Below are positions 7,897 to 17,900 of a DNA stretch of 64,000 bases, in pieces. Below the pieces are notes generated by a model. It saw only the letters and a list, made by a program, of their open reading frames with translations, was not told the origin of the DNA and ran no database searches. The position numbers and the translations under genes were made by a program. Source of the stretch: Streptomyces sp. NBC_01314 (lineage in GTDB: Bacteria; Actinomycetota; Actinomycetes; Streptomycetales; Streptomycetaceae); the NCBI RefSeq assembly GCF_041435215.1, contig NZ_CP108394.1:9486001-9550000 (forward strand). Direction: 5' to 3'. Position 1 is the stretch's first letter, and each line of letters starts with the position of its first letter.

Positions 7897-8925
7897 TCAG
7901 GACAGTGGTGCCGTCGAGCCCCTGATCACCACCTTGCAGGGGAGGGTGTCGATCCCGGTGGACGGGGTGCCGGCGATCGCTGCGAAGAGGGCGTGGGCGG
8001 CCACTCGGCCGACCTGTTCGAGGTTCATGTCGACGCTGGTCAGGGGTGGTCGGGAACCGGCGGTCATGATCTGCCAGTTGTCGAAGCCCATGACGGCGAT
8101 GTCCTCGGGGACGCGGTGGCCGCGCTCGCGGAGGACGTCCATGACGCCCCGGGCGATCTGGTCGCTGCCACAGAGGACGGCGTCGATGTCGGGGTGGCGG
8201 TCGAGGAGCATCACGGTGGCGGCCCGCCCCCAGCCCTCCGACCAGGCCCCGAACCGTGGTTCGCCGATCAGGGCGAGGCCGGCGTCGGCGAGCGCGGCCC
8301 GCGCCCCCGCGGCCCGGTCCTGCGCGGCGTGGTAGCCGGGGTCGCCGGTGATGTGGGCGATCCGGGTGCGGCCGCAGGCGAGGAGATGGTCCACGGCGAT
8401 CCGGCCGGCGCCGACGCTGTCCGGGACGACGGAGAAGTCCTCCGGGTCGTCGGAGGGGGCGTAGGCGTAGACGACCGGGACGGGCAGTTCGCGGCCCAGG
8501 GAGGGCCGGGGGTCGGTGCGGCTGCCGACCACGATGAGGCCGTCGACGCGCCGGCCCAGCAGGGCGCGCAGATGGTGTTGTTCGCGGATCGCGTCGCCGC
8601 GCGCGTCGCACAGGAAGACCGCGACCTCGCCCGCGCCGAAGGCGTCCTCGGCGCCCATCAGGATCGGTATGCCGAATCTGCCCTCCAGGTCGCTGGTGAG
8701 CAGGCCGACGGTGCCGGTGCGCCCGGCGAGCAGGCCGCGGGCCACCTGGTTGGGGCGGAACGACAGCCGCTCGGCGGCCTCGACGACCCGCTGCCTGGTC
8801 TCCGCCCGGACCTGGCTGCGGCCGTTGAGGGCCTTGGAGGCCGTGGCGATCGACACGCCCGCCAACCGTGCGACGTCGCCGAGCGTGGCGGGCTGCGAAC
8901 GAGAGGGGCCGGTGGCCTGTGCCAT
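7897..8925 (-). CDS. LacI family regulator, probable repressor of the adjacent sugar ABC operon
   Basis: The ATG at 8925 is preferred because AGGAG precedes it; longer in-frame starts run through the promoter and operator. The 342-residue protein starts MAQATGPSRSQPATLGD, with the helix-turn-helix VARLAGVSIATASKALNGR at about residues 17-36. The effector domain ends in IAVMGFDNWQIMTAGSRPPLTSVDM. It is divergent from the ABC binding-protein gene, and GAAACGTTTC lies in the shared region. By position it should sense the imported sugar, here perhaps an L-arabinose-containing oligosaccharide (inference). Confidence 0.92.
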   Translation of the reverse strand: MAQATGPSRSQPATLGDVARLAGVSIATASKALNGRSQVRAETRQRVVEAAERLSFRPNQVARGLLAGRTGTVGLLTSDLEGRFGIPILMGAEDAFGAGEVAVFLCDARGDAIREQHHLRALLGRRVDGLIVVGSRTDPRPSLGRELPVPVVYAYAPSDDPEDFSVVPDSVGAGRIAVDHLLACGRTRIAHITGDPGYHAAQDRAAGARAALADAGLALIGEPRFGAWSEGWGRAATVMLLDRHPDIDAVLCGSDQIARGVMDVLRERGHRVPEDIAVMGFDNWQIMTAGSRPPLTSVDMNLEQVGRVAAHALFAAIAGTPSTGIDTLPCKVVIRGSTAPLS

Positions 8926-9285
8926 GGGTGATCTCCTGTTCTCGCCACGCGTGCCGACCTCGCCGAGGATGACACGCCGCACACGGAAGCGTACGGGAAA
9001 CGTTTCGGTCAGGATGCTGCCATGGGTTTCTGTGAGCCATCGACAACCGCTCGCTGCAAGGGGATTGACGAGTATTCGGGCGCGGCCTAGCGTCTCAGAA
9101 AGCCTTTTCGGTTCATTTCGTTTCCGCCTCTCGTTCCGCCACTCGTCCGGCATCCGTTCGCCACGTGCCCGCCATTCGTCCGGCATCCGTTCGTCCGTCA
9201 TCCACCACTCGGTTCAGTGCCACCACAGCCATCGTCCCGACCGGCGGGTCCCGCACGGCCCGTCGCGAAACAAGGGGGATCGAAC
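8926..9285. promoter_or_regulatory. Divergent promoter region of LacI and ABC importer
   Basis: GAAACGTTTC at 8997-9006 is a perfect LacI-family palindrome. For the rightward importer, TTGACG (9065-9070) and TAGCGT (9088-9093), 17 bases apart, fit a housekeeping promoter. GAAAGCCTTTTC (9098-9109), an imperfect operator, overlaps the likely start of transcription. A 24-bp direct repeat with one mismatch (9137-9160 and 9170-9193) lies in the leader. Confidence 0.6.
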
Positions 9286-10602
9286 ATGGGGAGCACGGTC
9301 GGACCACGTGGTCGCGCGAGCCGCCTCGTCACCAACGCCGTCGCACTGCTCGCCGCCGCGACCTTGGTCACGGCCTGCGGGGCGGGGGGCGGCGGCTCGG
9401 ACGGCGACGGAGGGGGCGGGCCGGCGAAGGCCGGGGGCGTCGACGACGGCGCCACGCTGACGATGTGGACGCGGGCGGCGACCAAGCCGCAGAGCGAGGC
9501 CCTGGTCAAGGCGTACAACGCGAGCCACAAGAACAAGGTCGAGCTGACCGTCGTCCCCACCGACGACTACCAGGCCAAGGTCGGTGCCGCAGCCGGGTCC
9601 CGGGATCTGCCCGACCTGTTCGCCTCCGACGTGGTCTTCGTCCCGAACTACACCTCCAGCGGTCTCTTCGCCGACCTCACCGAACGCGTCGACGCCCTGC
9701 CCTTCGCCGAGAAACTGGCACAGTCGCACATCAAGGCAGGCACGTACGAGGACAAGAAGTACGTGGTGCCGCACACCCTCGATCTCTCGGTGCTCTTCTA
9801 CAACAAGGACCTCTACCGGGAGGCGAAGCTCGACCCCGAGAAGCCGCCCACGACCCTGAAGGAGTGGGACGAGCAGGCGCGCGCGGTGGACGCCCTCGGC
9901 GGAGACGTCAACGGGACCTTCTTCGGCGGCAACTGCGGTGGGTGCGGCGTCTTCACGTGGTGGCCGTCCATCTGGGCCGGAGGCGAGGATGTGCTGAACG
10001 AGGACGGCACCGAGGCGTTGCTCGCCTCCGACACCGCCAAGAAGGTCTACGACACCTACCGGGGCTGGGTGGACGACGACATCGTGGCGCCCGGCGCGAA
10101 GGACGAGACGGGCACGACCTGGACCGGGATCTTCCCGAAGGGCAAGGTCGGGGTCATGCCTATGCCGTCGACCACGCTCGGGCTGATGCCCAAGAACCTG
10201 GACCTCGGGGTGGCCCCCATCCCCGGGCCCGACGGCGGCAGGTCCACGTTTATCGGCGGTGACGCCATCGGTATCGCCGCGACCAGCGAGAAGACCGACC
10301 AGGCCTGGAACTTCCTCGCCTGGAGCCTCGGCGACGAGGCACAGGTCGACGTCGTGGCCGCGCACAAGGACGTCGTGGCCCGCACCGATCTGGCCTCCAA
10401 CAAGCACTCCGACGCCGATCCCCGACTCGTCGCCATCAACGAACTCGTCTCCGACGGGCAGACCCCGTACGCGCTGAACTTCGGCCAGACCTTCAACGAC
10501 CCCAACGGCCCCTGGCTGACCCTGATGCGCGACGCCGTCTTCGGCGACGGGGCGGCCGTGGACAAGGACAACGAGGCGGTCAGCGCGTCACTGTCCGACT
10601 GA
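9286..10602 (+). CDS. Sugar ABC transporter substrate-binding lipoprotein
   Basis: The ATG at 9286, after GGGGGA, gives 438 residues. The signal peptide ends in the lipobox VTAC, followed by a Gly/Asp-rich linker, so it is membrane anchored. The rest is a family 1 solute-binding protein (ATLTMWTRA at the start of the first lobe, FYNKDLYREAKLDPEKPPTT, and WNFLAWSLGDEAQ near the end), of the MalE/UgpB type. It feeds the two permeases that follow. Adjacent beta-L-arabinofuranosidase genes suggest an arabino-oligosaccharide ligand. A decayed IS right end separates it from the first permease. Confidence 0.9.
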   Translation: MGSTVGPRGRASRLVTNAVALLAAATLVTACGAGGGGSDGDGGGGPAKAGGVDDGATLTMWTRAATKPQSEALVKAYNASHKNKVELTVVPTDDYQAKVGAAAGSRDLPDLFASDVVFVPNYTSSGLFADLTERVDALPFAEKLAQSHIKAGTYEDKKYVVPHTLDLSVLFYNKDLYREAKLDPEKPPTTLKEWDEQARAVDALGGDVNGTFFGGNCGGCGVFTWWPSIWAGGEDVLNEDGTEALLASDTAKKVYDTYRGWVDDDIVAPGAKDETGTTWTGIFPKGKVGVMPMPSTTLGLMPKNLDLGVAPIPGPDGGRSTFIGGDAIGIAATSEKTDQAWNFLAWSLGDEAQVDVVAAHKDVVARTDLASNKHSDADPRLVAINELVSDGQTPYALNFGQTFNDPNGPWLTLMRDAVFGDGAAVDKDNEAVSASLSD

Positions 10603-11069
10603 CACAGGCGCCATGACCGGGCGACGTATCCGGCGCCACCCCGCCCGGTCCCCGTGGCCTGTCAGCAGAGGAGAGGCATGCGGTTGAACCCTCCCCCGGT
10701 CGAGGCAGGGGGATTCCTGGCTCACGTCGCCCACGCACCAGTGGCCCGACAGGTCTCGCACGATCAACACCGGCCGGGCTGGAACCAGCCCGGTTCGGCA
10801 CGGCACAGCTTGGAGGTGCAGGTGCCGGCTCGGCTCCCGCTCAGCACGGTGTGCGCGCTCGGTTCTCGCAACGCACGGACTGCAGCCCGCCCGATCCGGT
10901 GGACGGTCGTTCGCCCCGAGGGCGAAACCCCGTTCCCGGCCCTGCTCCGCATAAGTCCGATCCTGACTGAGGGCCGGGACATCAGCAGGGCCCTCCGGCG
11001 CTCGGCCGGCGTCGTGTCGCGCCAGGCCGGGAACGCGGCCTCGGCGGCGGCCATCGCCGGAGGAAGCCG
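10603..11069 (-). mobile_element. Decayed IS200/IS605-type right-end remnant inside the ABC operon
   Basis: This 467-bp gap between binding-protein and permease genes is abnormal for such operons. Read on the minus strand it has features like the right end at 1302-1421: GGAATCCCCC, a short CCCCC/GGGGG hairpin (10693-10712), then GGGGGAGGGTTCAA, ending near 10684. Further hairpins are CCGGGCTG/CAGCCCGG (10774-10793) and TTCGCCC/GGGCGAA (10910-10926). No zinc ribbon or RuvC motif remains, so no transposase is annotated. The family call is an inference from tail similarity. Confidence 0.45.
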
Positions 11070-12026
11070 GTGAAGGTGGCCGAGTCCGTGCCGACCGCGC
11101 ACCGGCCCCGGCCGGACCTCCGGGGCCGTCCGCCGCGCGCGTCGACGCCCCGCCGGCGGTCCCGCAAGGCCCAGGGGCTCGCCTACGCGGCCCCCACGGC
11201 CGTGTTCGTCGCCGTGTTCTTCCTGCTGCCCCTCCTGCTCGTCGGCCAGATGTCCCTCAGCGACTGGCCACTGCTCCTCGGGGACCGGGGCGTCAACGCC
11301 CCGGAGAACTACACCGACATCACCGACGCGCCGCTGTTCTGGCCCGCCGTCCGCTTCACCCTCCTCTACACCGGGGTCGTCACCGTCGTACTGCTGGGCC
11401 TCGCGCTTCTCCTCGCCCTGCTCGTCCAGGAGTCCCGCCCGGGAGCCGGCTTCTTCCGCACGGTCTACTTCCTGCCCGGCGCCCTCGGCCTGGCCTCCGC
11501 GTCCCTGCTCTTCTGGGGGCTCTACAGCCCGAACACCGGCCCGCTCAGCGACATCCTGCAAGGGCTCGGCCTCGTCGACGAGGAGGTGTCCTTCCTCGGC
11601 ACACCGACGGCCGCCCTGCTGTCGACGGTCTTCCTCATCGTCTGGAAGTTCGCCGGTTTCTACATGCTGATCCTGCTCGTGGGCCTGCAACGTATCCCGC
11701 ACGAGGTCTACGAGGCGGCACGGATGGACGGCGCGAGCCGCGCCCAGATCTTCCGCTCCATCACGCTGCCCCTGCTGCGCCCGTCCCTCGCCCTGACCCT
11801 GCTGCTGTGCGTCACCGGATCGCTGCTCGCCTTCGACCAGTTCTTCATCCTCACCAAGGGCGGCCCCGACAACAGCACGGTCACCGTCGTCCAGTTGATC
11901 TACCGAGAGGCCTTCCAACGGCTGGACCTCGGCACCGCGGCGGCCCTGTCGATCATCGTGCTGGCCGTGCTGCTCCTGCTCAACGCCCTTCAGTTCCGCG
12001 GCCTGCGCCGCGCCGACGAGTCATGA
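11070..12026 (+). CDS. Sugar ABC transporter permease (MalF/UgpA type)
   Basis: A GTG start with GGAGGAAG upstream gives 318 residues. A basic Pro-rich N-terminus precedes about six membrane segments, the first being AAPTAVFVAVFFLLPLLLVG. The cytoplasmic EAA loop, EVYEAARMDGASRAQIFRSI, would contact a shared MsiK-type ATPase encoded elsewhere. It overlaps the second permease by a few bases (ATGA) and keeps its own SD site, so it could still be made despite the insertion remnant upstream. Confidence 0.92.
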   Translation: MKVAESVPTAHRPRPDLRGRPPRASTPRRRSRKAQGLAYAAPTAVFVAVFFLLPLLLVGQMSLSDWPLLLGDRGVNAPENYTDITDAPLFWPAVRFTLLYTGVVTVVLLGLALLLALLVQESRPGAGFFRTVYFLPGALGLASASLLFWGLYSPNTGPLSDILQGLGLVDEEVSFLGTPTAALLSTVFLIVWKFAGFYMLILLVGLQRIPHEVYEAARMDGASRAQIFRSITLPLLRPSLALTLLLCVTGSLLAFDQFFILTKGGPDNSTVTVVQLIYREAFQRLDLGTAAALSIIVLAVLLLLNALQFRGLRRADES

Positions 12027-12040
12027 GAGGGGAGCCGAAC

Positions 12041-12862
12041 GTGCTTGCCCGCACCCTCGGCCGTACGCCGTACTACGTCGTCGCCGGAGGTCTGGCCGTC
12101 ATCTTCCTCTTCCCGCTGCTGTGGAACACCTGGGCGTCGGTCAGCCCTCAGCCCGGCACCGCCCAGGACTCGGGCCACGGCCTCGGCAACTACCGGACGC
12201 TGCTGGAGTACGACGCCGGTCTGTGGCGGTACCTGTGGAACAGCACGGTCGTCTCGGCGTTGACCGTGGCCCTGACCCTCGGCGTCTCCCTGCTCGGCGG
12301 CTACGCCTTCGCCCGCTTCGACTTCCCCGGCAAGAACCTGCTGTTCCTGCTGACCCTGGCCATCCTCATGGTCCCGTACGCCACCCTCCTCATCCCGCTC
12401 TACGTGCTGCTCGGCAGGCTGCACCTGCAGAACTCGCTGGTCGGGCTGAGTCTCGTCCTGGCCATGTTCCAGCTGCCGTTCGCCACCTTCATGATGCGGA
12501 TCTCCTTCGAGGCGGTGCCGCGCGAACTGGAGGAGTCGGCGCTCGTCGACGGCTGCGGCACGGCGGGCGCGCTGCGCCGGGTGCTCCTCCCGGCGGTTCG
12601 GCCGGGGCTGATCACCGTGGGACTGTTCGCGTTCCTCGCCGCGTGGAACGACTTCATCGCGCCCCTGATCCTCATCTCCGACAGCGAGAAGGCGCCCCTG
12701 CCGCTGGCCGTCGCCAATCTGCGGCAGCAGAGCATGGGCGCCGTCGACTACGGCGCGACCGAGGCGGGCGTGGTGGTCCTCGCCGTGCCCTGCCTGCTCC
12801 TCTTCCTGCTGCTGCAACGGCACTACATCCGGGGCTTCATGTCCGGCGCGCTCAAGGGCTGA
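12041..12862 (+). CDS. Sugar ABC transporter permease (MalG type)
   Basis: The start is taken as GTG 12041 because GGGGAG lies six bases upstream; the in-frame ATG at 12023 overlapping the previous stop is the alternative. The product has 273 residues with about six membrane segments (YYVVAGGLAVIFLFPLLWN first). Its EAA loop, ELEESALVDGCGTAGALRRVLLP, couples to the ATPase. It ends RHYIRGFMSGALKG, the typical C-terminus of this group. No ATPase gene follows, as is usual in Streptomyces, where MsiK serves many sugar importers. Confidence 0.92.
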   Translation: MLARTLGRTPYYVVAGGLAVIFLFPLLWNTWASVSPQPGTAQDSGHGLGNYRTLLEYDAGLWRYLWNSTVVSALTVALTLGVSLLGGYAFARFDFPGKNLLFLLTLAILMVPYATLLIPLYVLLGRLHLQNSLVGLSLVLAMFQLPFATFMMRISFEAVPRELEESALVDGCGTAGALRRVLLPAVRPGLITVGLFAFLAAWNDFIAPLILISDSEKAPLPLAVANLRQQSMGAVDYGATEAGVVVLAVPCLLLFLLLQRHYIRGFMSGALKG

Positions 12863-12970
12863 CGCGTTCACGCGCACGCCGCCGGCCCATCCGCGCGACA
12901 CGCCGACGTGGACCGCCCACCGACGACCGAAGGGACGAACCGAAGGCATGAACAGGTGAGGGAGAACGCG

Positions 12971-14974
12971 GTGACGTCGACCGTCCTGCCCGTGGCGCCG
13001 ACCCGTGGCCGGCTGCGGCCGCTCGGCCTCGACGAGGTCAGGATCACCGGGGGGTTCTGGGCCCGGCGACGGCACACCAACACGACCGCCACGCTCGACC
13101 ACTGCCGCGACTGGATGGACCGCGTCGGCTGGACCGGCAACTTCCGGGCAGCCGTCGAGGGCAGGATCGGGCGGGACCGGCGCGGCCGGGAGTTCGCCGA
13201 CTCCGAGGTCTACAAGCTGCTCGAAGCCATGGCCTGGGAGGCCGCGAACGGCGACGGCGGCAAGCTGGACGCCGAGATCACCGCCCTCACCGACCTCGTC
13301 GCCCCCGCCCAGGACCCGGACGGCTATCTGAGCACGGCCTTCGGCCGCCCGGGACAGCCCGCCCGGTACAGCGACCTCGAAGAGGGCCACGAACTGTACT
13401 GCCAGGGGCACTTGGTGCAGGCCGGTGTGGCCCAGGCCCGCGCCCGGGGCGAGGGCGAACTCGCGAAGATCGCCCAGCGGGCCGCCGACCACGTCTGCGC
13501 CACCTTCGGGCCGGGCGGCACCGAGGCCGTCTGCGGTCATCCGCAGATCGAGTCGGCCCTCGTCGAACTGGCCCGGCTCACGGGCCGGCAGCGCTACCTC
13601 GACCAGGCCGCCCTGTTCGTCGCACGACGCGGCCACGGCACCCTCACCGAGGGCGAGTTCGGCCCCGCCTACTTCCAGGACGACGTCCCGGTCCGCCGGG
13701 CCACCGTGCTGCGCGGTCACGCCGTCCGTGCCCTCTACCTCGCCGCCGGAGCCGTCGACGTGGCCGTGGAGACCGGCGACGAGGAACTGCTGGCCGCCGT
13801 CGTACGCCAGTGGGAGGCCACGGTCGCCCGCCGCACCTACGTCACCGGCGGCATGGGCTCGCACCACCGCGACGAGTCCTTCGGCACCGACTTCGTCCTG
13901 CCCCCGGACCGCGCCTACTCGGAGACCTGCGCGGGCGTCGCCTCCGTGATGCTCGCCTGGCGGCTGCTGCTCGCCACCGGCGAACCCCGCTTCGCCGACC
14001 TCGTCGAACGGACCCTGTTCAACGTCGTCGCCACCTCCCCGTCCGAGGACGGCCGGTCCTTCTTCTACGCCAACACCCTGCACCGGCGGCACCGGGGCGT
14101 CGCGTCGCCGGCGGACGTCGACAGCCCCCGCGCCGACTCGGGGCTGCGCGCCCCCTGGTTCGCGGTGTCGTGCTGCCCGACCAACGTGGCGCGGACCCTG
14201 GCACAGCTGCCGGCCTACCTGGCGACGGCGGACGACGAGGGGGTGCAGCTGCACCAGTACGCCGACGCCGACATCGCCACCTCCCTCACCGGAGGCCGGG
14301 GCGTCGCCCTGCGGGTCCGCACCGACTACCCGTCCGGCGGGACCGTGACCGTGCGGATCGACCGCTCACCGGCCGACTCCTGGACCCTGTCGCTGCGGGT
14401 GCCCGAGTGGGCGGTGGGCGGCCCCGTGTGGCTGGCCGACCCGGACGGCGTACGCCGCCCGGTCGCCCCGGGCACGGCGACCGTCACCCGTGTCTTCCGG
14501 CCCGGCGACGAGCTACGGCTCGAACTCCCCGTCGCCCCGCGCTGGATCCACGCCGACCCCCGCATCGACGCCGTACGCGGCACCGTGGCCGTCCAGCGCG
14601 GCCCGCTGGTGTACTGCGCCGAGTCCGTCGACCTCCCGGACGGCCACGAGGTCGACGCGATCCTGGTGGACACGTCCGCCGACCCCGAGGACGGACCGGG
14701 CGATGGCGGGACGGAGGGCACGGAGGGCATGGGCGGCACGGTCGTGGTCGCCGGGGAGGTCGTCGTCCGCGCGGGGCGGAGCGAGGCGGCGTGGCCGTAC
14801 GAGCCGCTGGGGCGCCCCACCGAAACCGCCGGCCCCACCGGCATCGTCCTCGTGCCCTACCACTCCTGGGCCAACAGGGGCCCCTCGACGATGCGGGTGT
14901 GGCTGCCGGCGACGACCGAAGAGGGCCGGTCCGAGAGTCCGGACAGCGGCAGCGGCCCCGAGCGGGGGCGGTAA
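12971..14974 (+). CDS. GH127-type beta-L-arabinofuranosidase
   Basis: GTG 12971 follows GAGGGAG at ideal spacing and gives 667 residues without a signal peptide, so it is cytoplasmic. It is a DUF1680/GH127 protein with an (alpha/alpha)6 barrel and beta-sandwich domains. The zinc and catalytic residues known from Bifidobacterium HypBA1 have clear counterparts: Glu318 and Cys320 in AYSETCAGVAS, and Cys401-Cys402 in VSCCPTN, with Cys401 the likely nucleophile. The family releases L-arabinose from beta-L-arabinofuranosides such as extensin side chains. It directly follows the importer, fitting breakdown of imported oligosaccharides. Confidence 0.88.
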   Translation: MTSTVLPVAPTRGRLRPLGLDEVRITGGFWARRRHTNTTATLDHCRDWMDRVGWTGNFRAAVEGRIGRDRRGREFADSEVYKLLEAMAWEAANGDGGKLDAEITALTDLVAPAQDPDGYLSTAFGRPGQPARYSDLEEGHELYCQGHLVQAGVAQARARGEGELAKIAQRAADHVCATFGPGGTEAVCGHPQIESALVELARLTGRQRYLDQAALFVARRGHGTLTEGEFGPAYFQDDVPVRRATVLRGHAVRALYLAAGAVDVAVETGDEELLAAVVRQWEATVARRTYVTGGMGSHHRDESFGTDFVLPPDRAYSETCAGVASVMLAWRLLLATGEPRFADLVERTLFNVVATSPSEDGRSFFYANTLHRRHRGVASPADVDSPRADSGLRAPWFAVSCCPTNVARTLAQLPAYLATADDEGVQLHQYADADIATSLTGGRGVALRVRTDYPSGGTVTVRIDRSPADSWTLSLRVPEWAVGGPVWLADPDGVRRPVAPGTATVTRVFRPGDELRLELPVAPRWIHADPRIDAVRGTVAVQRGPLVYCAESVDLPDGHEVDAILVDTSADPEDGPGDGGTEGTEGMGGTVVVAGEVVVRAGRSEAAWPYEPLGRPTETAGPTGIVLVPYHSWANRGPSTMRVWLPATTEEGRSESPDSGSGPERGR

Positions 14975-14976
14975 TC

Positions 14977-17900
14977 GTGCGAGGAACACGAAGACGGCAC
15001 CGGCGCAGAACCCTGGCCGCGGCACTGGCGGTCGGGCTGCTCGCCCCGTTCGCCGCCGCCGCTCCGGCCGAGGCGGACAACTCGGCGATCGGCTACCCCG
15101 TGTACTCCGGATCGGCGGAGCCCGTACCGGAGTTACCCGCCGGCTTCACGGTCCGCGGCACGATGCGCGCGCAGTACGACGCCGACCGGCGAGCCGGGAA
15201 CGGCACCGATTTCTGGATGGACCGGATGCTGGCCCGCAAGGGCGACGACCCGGCGGGGGACTGGCTGTTCACCCGGGGCCGGGCGGTGTTCATGAAGGAG
15301 CACGATCCCGCGCGGCTCGGCTTCGGTGGCAAGGTCGCGTACTGGGAGAGCATCGACAACCGGTCCGCGTACACGGTCGACCTGGCCGTGGACGGCGAGA
15401 AGCTCACCCTCCGCGAGAACGTCGACTCCCGTGTCCAGACGCCCAGTCACTGGCGCAGCGAGTTCACGCACGAGGCGACCGGGCTGACGGTCGCACAGAC
15501 CAAGTTCATCACCGACGCCAATGTCGCCGTGACGAACCTGGCCCTCACCAACACGGGTTCCGGGAGCCGCGCGATCACCCTGCGCGCCTCGTCCCCGTAC
15601 ACCGGCACTCCGCAAGGCCGTGAACTCACCGGCACGGTGGCCGCGAAGAACAACCTCACCACGGTGTTCCCCCGGCTGAGCGGTGACGGCTTCGCGCCCG
15701 AGGGCGAGGCCCTGACGCGCACCCTCACCGTCCCGGCGGGCCGCACCCTCACCACCAAGGTCCAACTCGGTTTCGTCACCGAGGAGATCGCCGCGTCCCG
15801 GCCGGCCTACGACTCTGTGCGCCGGGCCGCTCCGGCCGCCGCCTTCCGTGCGCATGCGCAGGCGTACAACCGCTGGTGGGCCGAGAACCTGCCGTTCATG
15901 GACCTCCCGGACGACAACATCGAGAAGACGCTCTACTACCGCTGGTGGCTACTGCGTTACAACTACCTCGACGCCGACATCCCGGGCAACGACTACCAGT
16001 TCCCCACCTCCATGGAGGGCGTCCTCGGCTACAACAACGCCATCGCGCTGACCGTCGGCATGTTCGTGGACGACCTCAAGTACCTACGGGACCCGAGCTA
16101 CTCGTACGGCCCTTGGGTGTCGGCCGGGGAAGTGTCGAAGAACGGCAAGTACACCGACAACCCCGGCGACCCGGAGAACTGGTCCAACAGCTACACCCAG
16201 TACATCTCCGAGGCCGCCTGGCGCTCCTACCAGGTGCACGGCGGGCCCGACGGCATCCCGCGCAACCTCGCCCGGTACGCGGAGAAGGACGTCAAGGGCC
16301 AGCTCGCGGCCTACGACCACGACGGCAACGGGCTGATCGAGTACGACTGGGGCGCGATGACCGGCAACGACGCCGACGCGGTGTCGTTCGACTGGAAGCC
16401 GGGGAACCTGGACCGGGCCGAGTCGGCGTACGCGTACAGCAACGCCACGGCCTCCGCCCGCGCGTACGACCTGCTGGGCGAGGACACCAAGGCCGAGGAG
16501 ATGCGCGGCATCGCGAAGCGGGTGAAGGACGCGGTCCTCGCACACCTCTGGGACCCCGGCGACAAGCTGCTGAAGCACCGGCACGTGGCCAGCGACAGCC
16601 TGGTGCCCTGGAAGGAGATCAACAACTACTACCCGTACAGCGTGGGCCTGATGCCCACACCGGACGAGGACCCCCAGTACCTCGAAGCCCTGCGGCTGTG
16701 GGCGGACGCGGAGCAGTACCCGGTCTTCCCGTTCTTCACGGCCAACCAGGCCGACAAGGCGGAGGCGGCCGAGCAGGGGCACCCGGGGAGCAACAACTTC
16801 TCCGTCATCAACTCCACGGTCACCTTCCGCTTCCTCTCCTCCGTGCTGCGGAAGTACCCCAACCAGTACATCGACCGCACCTGGTACAAGAAGCTGCTCT
16901 CCTGGAACGCCTGGGCCCAGTACGTCGACGGCGACAACCGGTGGCCCGACCAGAACGAGTTCTGGGCCGACGGCGGCGCCGATCCGCAGAAGATCGGCTA
17001 CCGCTCGTGGATCCACCACACCATCCTCGGCACCACCAACTGGACCGTGATCGAGGACGCGATGGGCTTCCGGCCGCGCGACGACCGGAAGATCGAGCTG
17101 TCGCCGATCGACGTCGACTGGCCGCACTTCGCCGTCACGGACATCAACTACCGGGGCACCGACGTGGCGGTGGTGTGGGACGAGCCGGGTGACGGCAAGC
17201 GGCCGTACGGACGGCAGGTTCCCGAGGGCTACTCCCTCTACCTCGACGGCAGGCTCGCCCTCACGGCCGACCGCCTCACTCGCCTCGTCTACGACCCCGT
17301 CACCCGTAAGGTGACCTTCCCGGACGGCGGTGGCGCCAAGGCCAGGACCACCGGGCTGCGTACGGTCGTCGCGGCACCGAAGGACGTCGAGTACGGCCGC
17401 GAGGACCGGGTCACCGACCTGTTCGCCAAGGCCGGGCGGGACCTGACCGGCACGGCGACGGACAACCTCGCCGCCGGCGCCACGGCCCGCGCCTCCCACG
17501 AGGCCCAGGGGCGGGGCGTGGACGGGGCCGTCGACGGCTTCACCGTCAACGAGCCCCACTGGGGCGCGCGCGGCTCGGGCAACGCCGAGGACTGGTACGA
17601 GATCGACTTCGGGCGCGCACGGGATGTCGATGATGTGCGGCTGTACTTCTACAGCGACAAACGGCCGGGCGGATACGCCGAACCGGCCCTCTACACCGTG
17701 CGGTACCAGGACGGTGACGGCCGGTGGCGGGATGTGGCCCGCCCCGCCAAGACGCCCGTCAATCCGCGGGCCAACCTCAACCAGGTGCGCTTCAAGCAGG
17801 TGACGACCCGGAAGCTGCGGGTGCTGATGCGTCACCGGGACGGGCACACCAGCGGCCTGAAGGAGGTCCAGGCCTTCCACACCGGCGTCCGGCCCCCGGC

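Noticed and set aside
7313..9046. A 577-residue minus-strand frame overlapping the second LacI gene and the MarR gene
   Set aside because: It is a shifted frame of the LacI gene and antisense of MarR, with Arg/Pro-rich noise.
8926..9201. N-terminal extension of the second LacI protein
   Set aside because: It would cross the operator and promoter region and contains repeated MPDEWR residues derived from a DNA repeat; ATG 8925 has a good SD site.
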